A DNA stretch of 11,890 nucleotides from Desulfobacterales bacterium (GTDB lineage: Bacteria; Desulfobacterota; Desulfobacteria; Desulfobacterales; C00003060), in contig JAUWXJ010000053.1 of the NCBI GenBank assembly GCA_030616425.1, positions 1-11,890 of the forward strand. Reading direction: 5' to 3'. Made by a program: the position numbers and the translations under genes. The notes below the pieces were generated by a model that was not told the origin of the DNA, ran no database searches, and saw only the letters and a list, made by a program, of their open reading frames with translations. Numbering within the stretch: position 1 is the stretch's first letter; every line of letters starts with the position of its first letter. Positions 11,073 to 11,890 of this stretch are shown piece after piece.

Positions 11073-11890
11073 CTACATCATATCTTTATCACTTTGTTCA
11101 ACAGCGCGATCGATCTGAGCCTTGAGCTGGGGTGGTAGCCCCGGGATATCCACACTCAAGAAACCTCTGACAATGGTGGCGGTGGCTTCATCCTCATTCA
11201 GGCCGCGAGACATCAGATATAAGATCTCCTCTTGTGCGATCTTTCCCACAGCCGCCTCATGGGACATCTCCACGCCGTTCACCTTGCCGTTTAGCTCCGG
11301 TATGGCATGAATCGATCCGCCGTTGAGGATAAGGCCCCTGCACTCCAGGTGTGCTTTTATCCCTGGCACCTCACCCACTAGGTCCCCGCGGGCAATAATA
11401 TTTCCACCATTGCTGATGGCGCGGGCAATAATCTCTGCTCGGGTATCTTGCTCTTTCAATATAATACGACCGCCTACGTCCATTTCAGAACCCGGGCTGC
11501 CCACCAGCAGGCTATAGAACCGGGCAACTGCGCCCTTTCCAACCAGGTGGGTGGTCGGATACATCTGTAAAGACTTCACCGGCTTCATGCATATGTAATT
11601 GTTTAGAAAAAGACCCCCCTCCTCAACCTGCGCCACTGACCTTGGTCTCACCATCATCTCTTCAGCCCAGTGGTGAATCATAGTGAAGCTAAGCTTTGCG
11701 TCCTTCTTGACAAAGAACTCAGATATGCCCACATGGAGCCCTCGTCGCAAATGGGCAGCAGTTGCACAACCCGTGATGATATGAAGCTCTGAGCCCTCCT
11801 CAGCGATAATAATGTTATGCACATTCTGGCTTAAGCCTTCCTTCTCCAGATACAGACACGCCTGCACAGGATAGATCACCTTGCTCCCTG
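11073..11890 (-). CDS. SufB/SufD-family Fe-S assembly protein (5' end outside window)
   Basis: The visible 270 or so residues form the right-handed beta-helix core and C-terminal helices of a SufB/SufD protein: HNIIIAEEGSELHIITG, SFTMIHHWAE, FLNNYICMKPV, KAHLECRGLILNGG, SIHAIPEL, and SHEAAVGKIAQEEILYLMSRGL. The conserved cysteine in ECRG and the His-Glu of SHEAAVGKI are present, as in proteins that build or hold a cluster with the ATPase SufC. The frame continues without a start to the window end (GSK before VIYPV), and GTG at 11879 is an internal Val codon, so the N-terminus and probably a sufC gene lie beyond. The compact form resembles the short SufB of archaea and anaerobes, the minimal SUF-like type, more than E. 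coli SufB. It converges with the YcaO gene. Confidence 0.88.
   Translation of the reverse strand, partial: GSKVIYPVQACLYLEKEGLSQNVHNIIIAEEGSELHIITGCATAAHLRRGLHVGISEFFVKKDAKLSFTMIHHWAEEMMVRPRSVAQVEEGGLFLNNYICMKPVKSLQMYPTTHLVGKGAVARFYSLLVGSPGSEMDVGGRIILKEQDTRAEIIARAISNGGNIIARGDLVGEVPGIKAHLECRGLILNGGSIHAIPELNGKVNGVEMSHEAAVGKIAQEEILYLMSRGLNEDEATATIVRGFLSVDIPGLPPQLKAQIDRAVEQSDKDMM

Overview
This window looks like the chromosome of an anaerobic, sulfur-handling bacterium, most likely a member of the Desulfobacterota (former Deltaproteobacteria). I base this on protein types: an FprA-type flavodiiron protein next to a ferredoxin, a zinc-ribbon HD-domain protein, a degenerate HsdR-N-domain protein, an HTH protein with a C-terminal two-CW domain, and several sulfur-transfer proteins. 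No rRNA, tRNA or CRISPR array is visible.

Layout. (1) 52-1470, plus strand: flavodiiron protein and a small ferredoxin, probably an oxygen/NO-protection pair. (2) 6207 down to 1522, minus strand: a run of seven genes. In transcription order these are a TusA-like sulfur carrier, a NifS/IscS-type cysteine desulfurase homologue, an Rrf2/IscR-type regulator, an IscU-type scaffold with an added C-terminal zinc ribbon, an unrecognised 244-aa protein, a degenerate HsdR-N-like protein and (after a 172-bp gap with degenerate repeats) the HD-domain protein. A consensus-like promoter (TTGACA, 17 bp, TATAGT) with a palindrome over its -35 box stands before the first gene. (3) 6208-7754: two long gene-poor stretches around an HTH/two-CW gene, with a 191-bp fold-back element covering that gene's 5' end and a second hairpin-rich element at 7541-7663. 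(4) 7755-11068, plus strand: a 30-codon Cys-rich ORF overlapping larE by ATGA, larE, a ribbon-helix-helix/MazF-type toxin-antitoxin pair with its own promoter, and a YcaO protein fused to TPR repeats. (5) 11890-11073, minus strand: a SufB/SufD-family protein, cut by the window edge.

The main point of interest is the minus-strand Fe-S operon. Its desulfurase homologue keeps the fold motifs and the persulfide cysteine (C325), but the PLP-binding Lys is Ser202. The His before it is Val201, the PLP-contacting Gln is Ala179 and the substrate-binding Arg is Val351. It is therefore very unlikely to desulfurate cysteine in the usual way. The promoter-proximal gene is a TusA-like persulfide carrier, which suggests the system takes sulfur from another source (sulfide or persulfide), passes it through the 'dead' desulfurase as a docking or relay platform, and loads the IscU-type scaffold. 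Rrf2 would sense cluster status. Sulfur chemistry recurs nearby (LarE, YcaO, SufB/D), so the window reads as a sulfur-trafficking neighbourhood interrupted by small repeats and a toxin-antitoxin module. All functional links are inferences from sequence and gene order.
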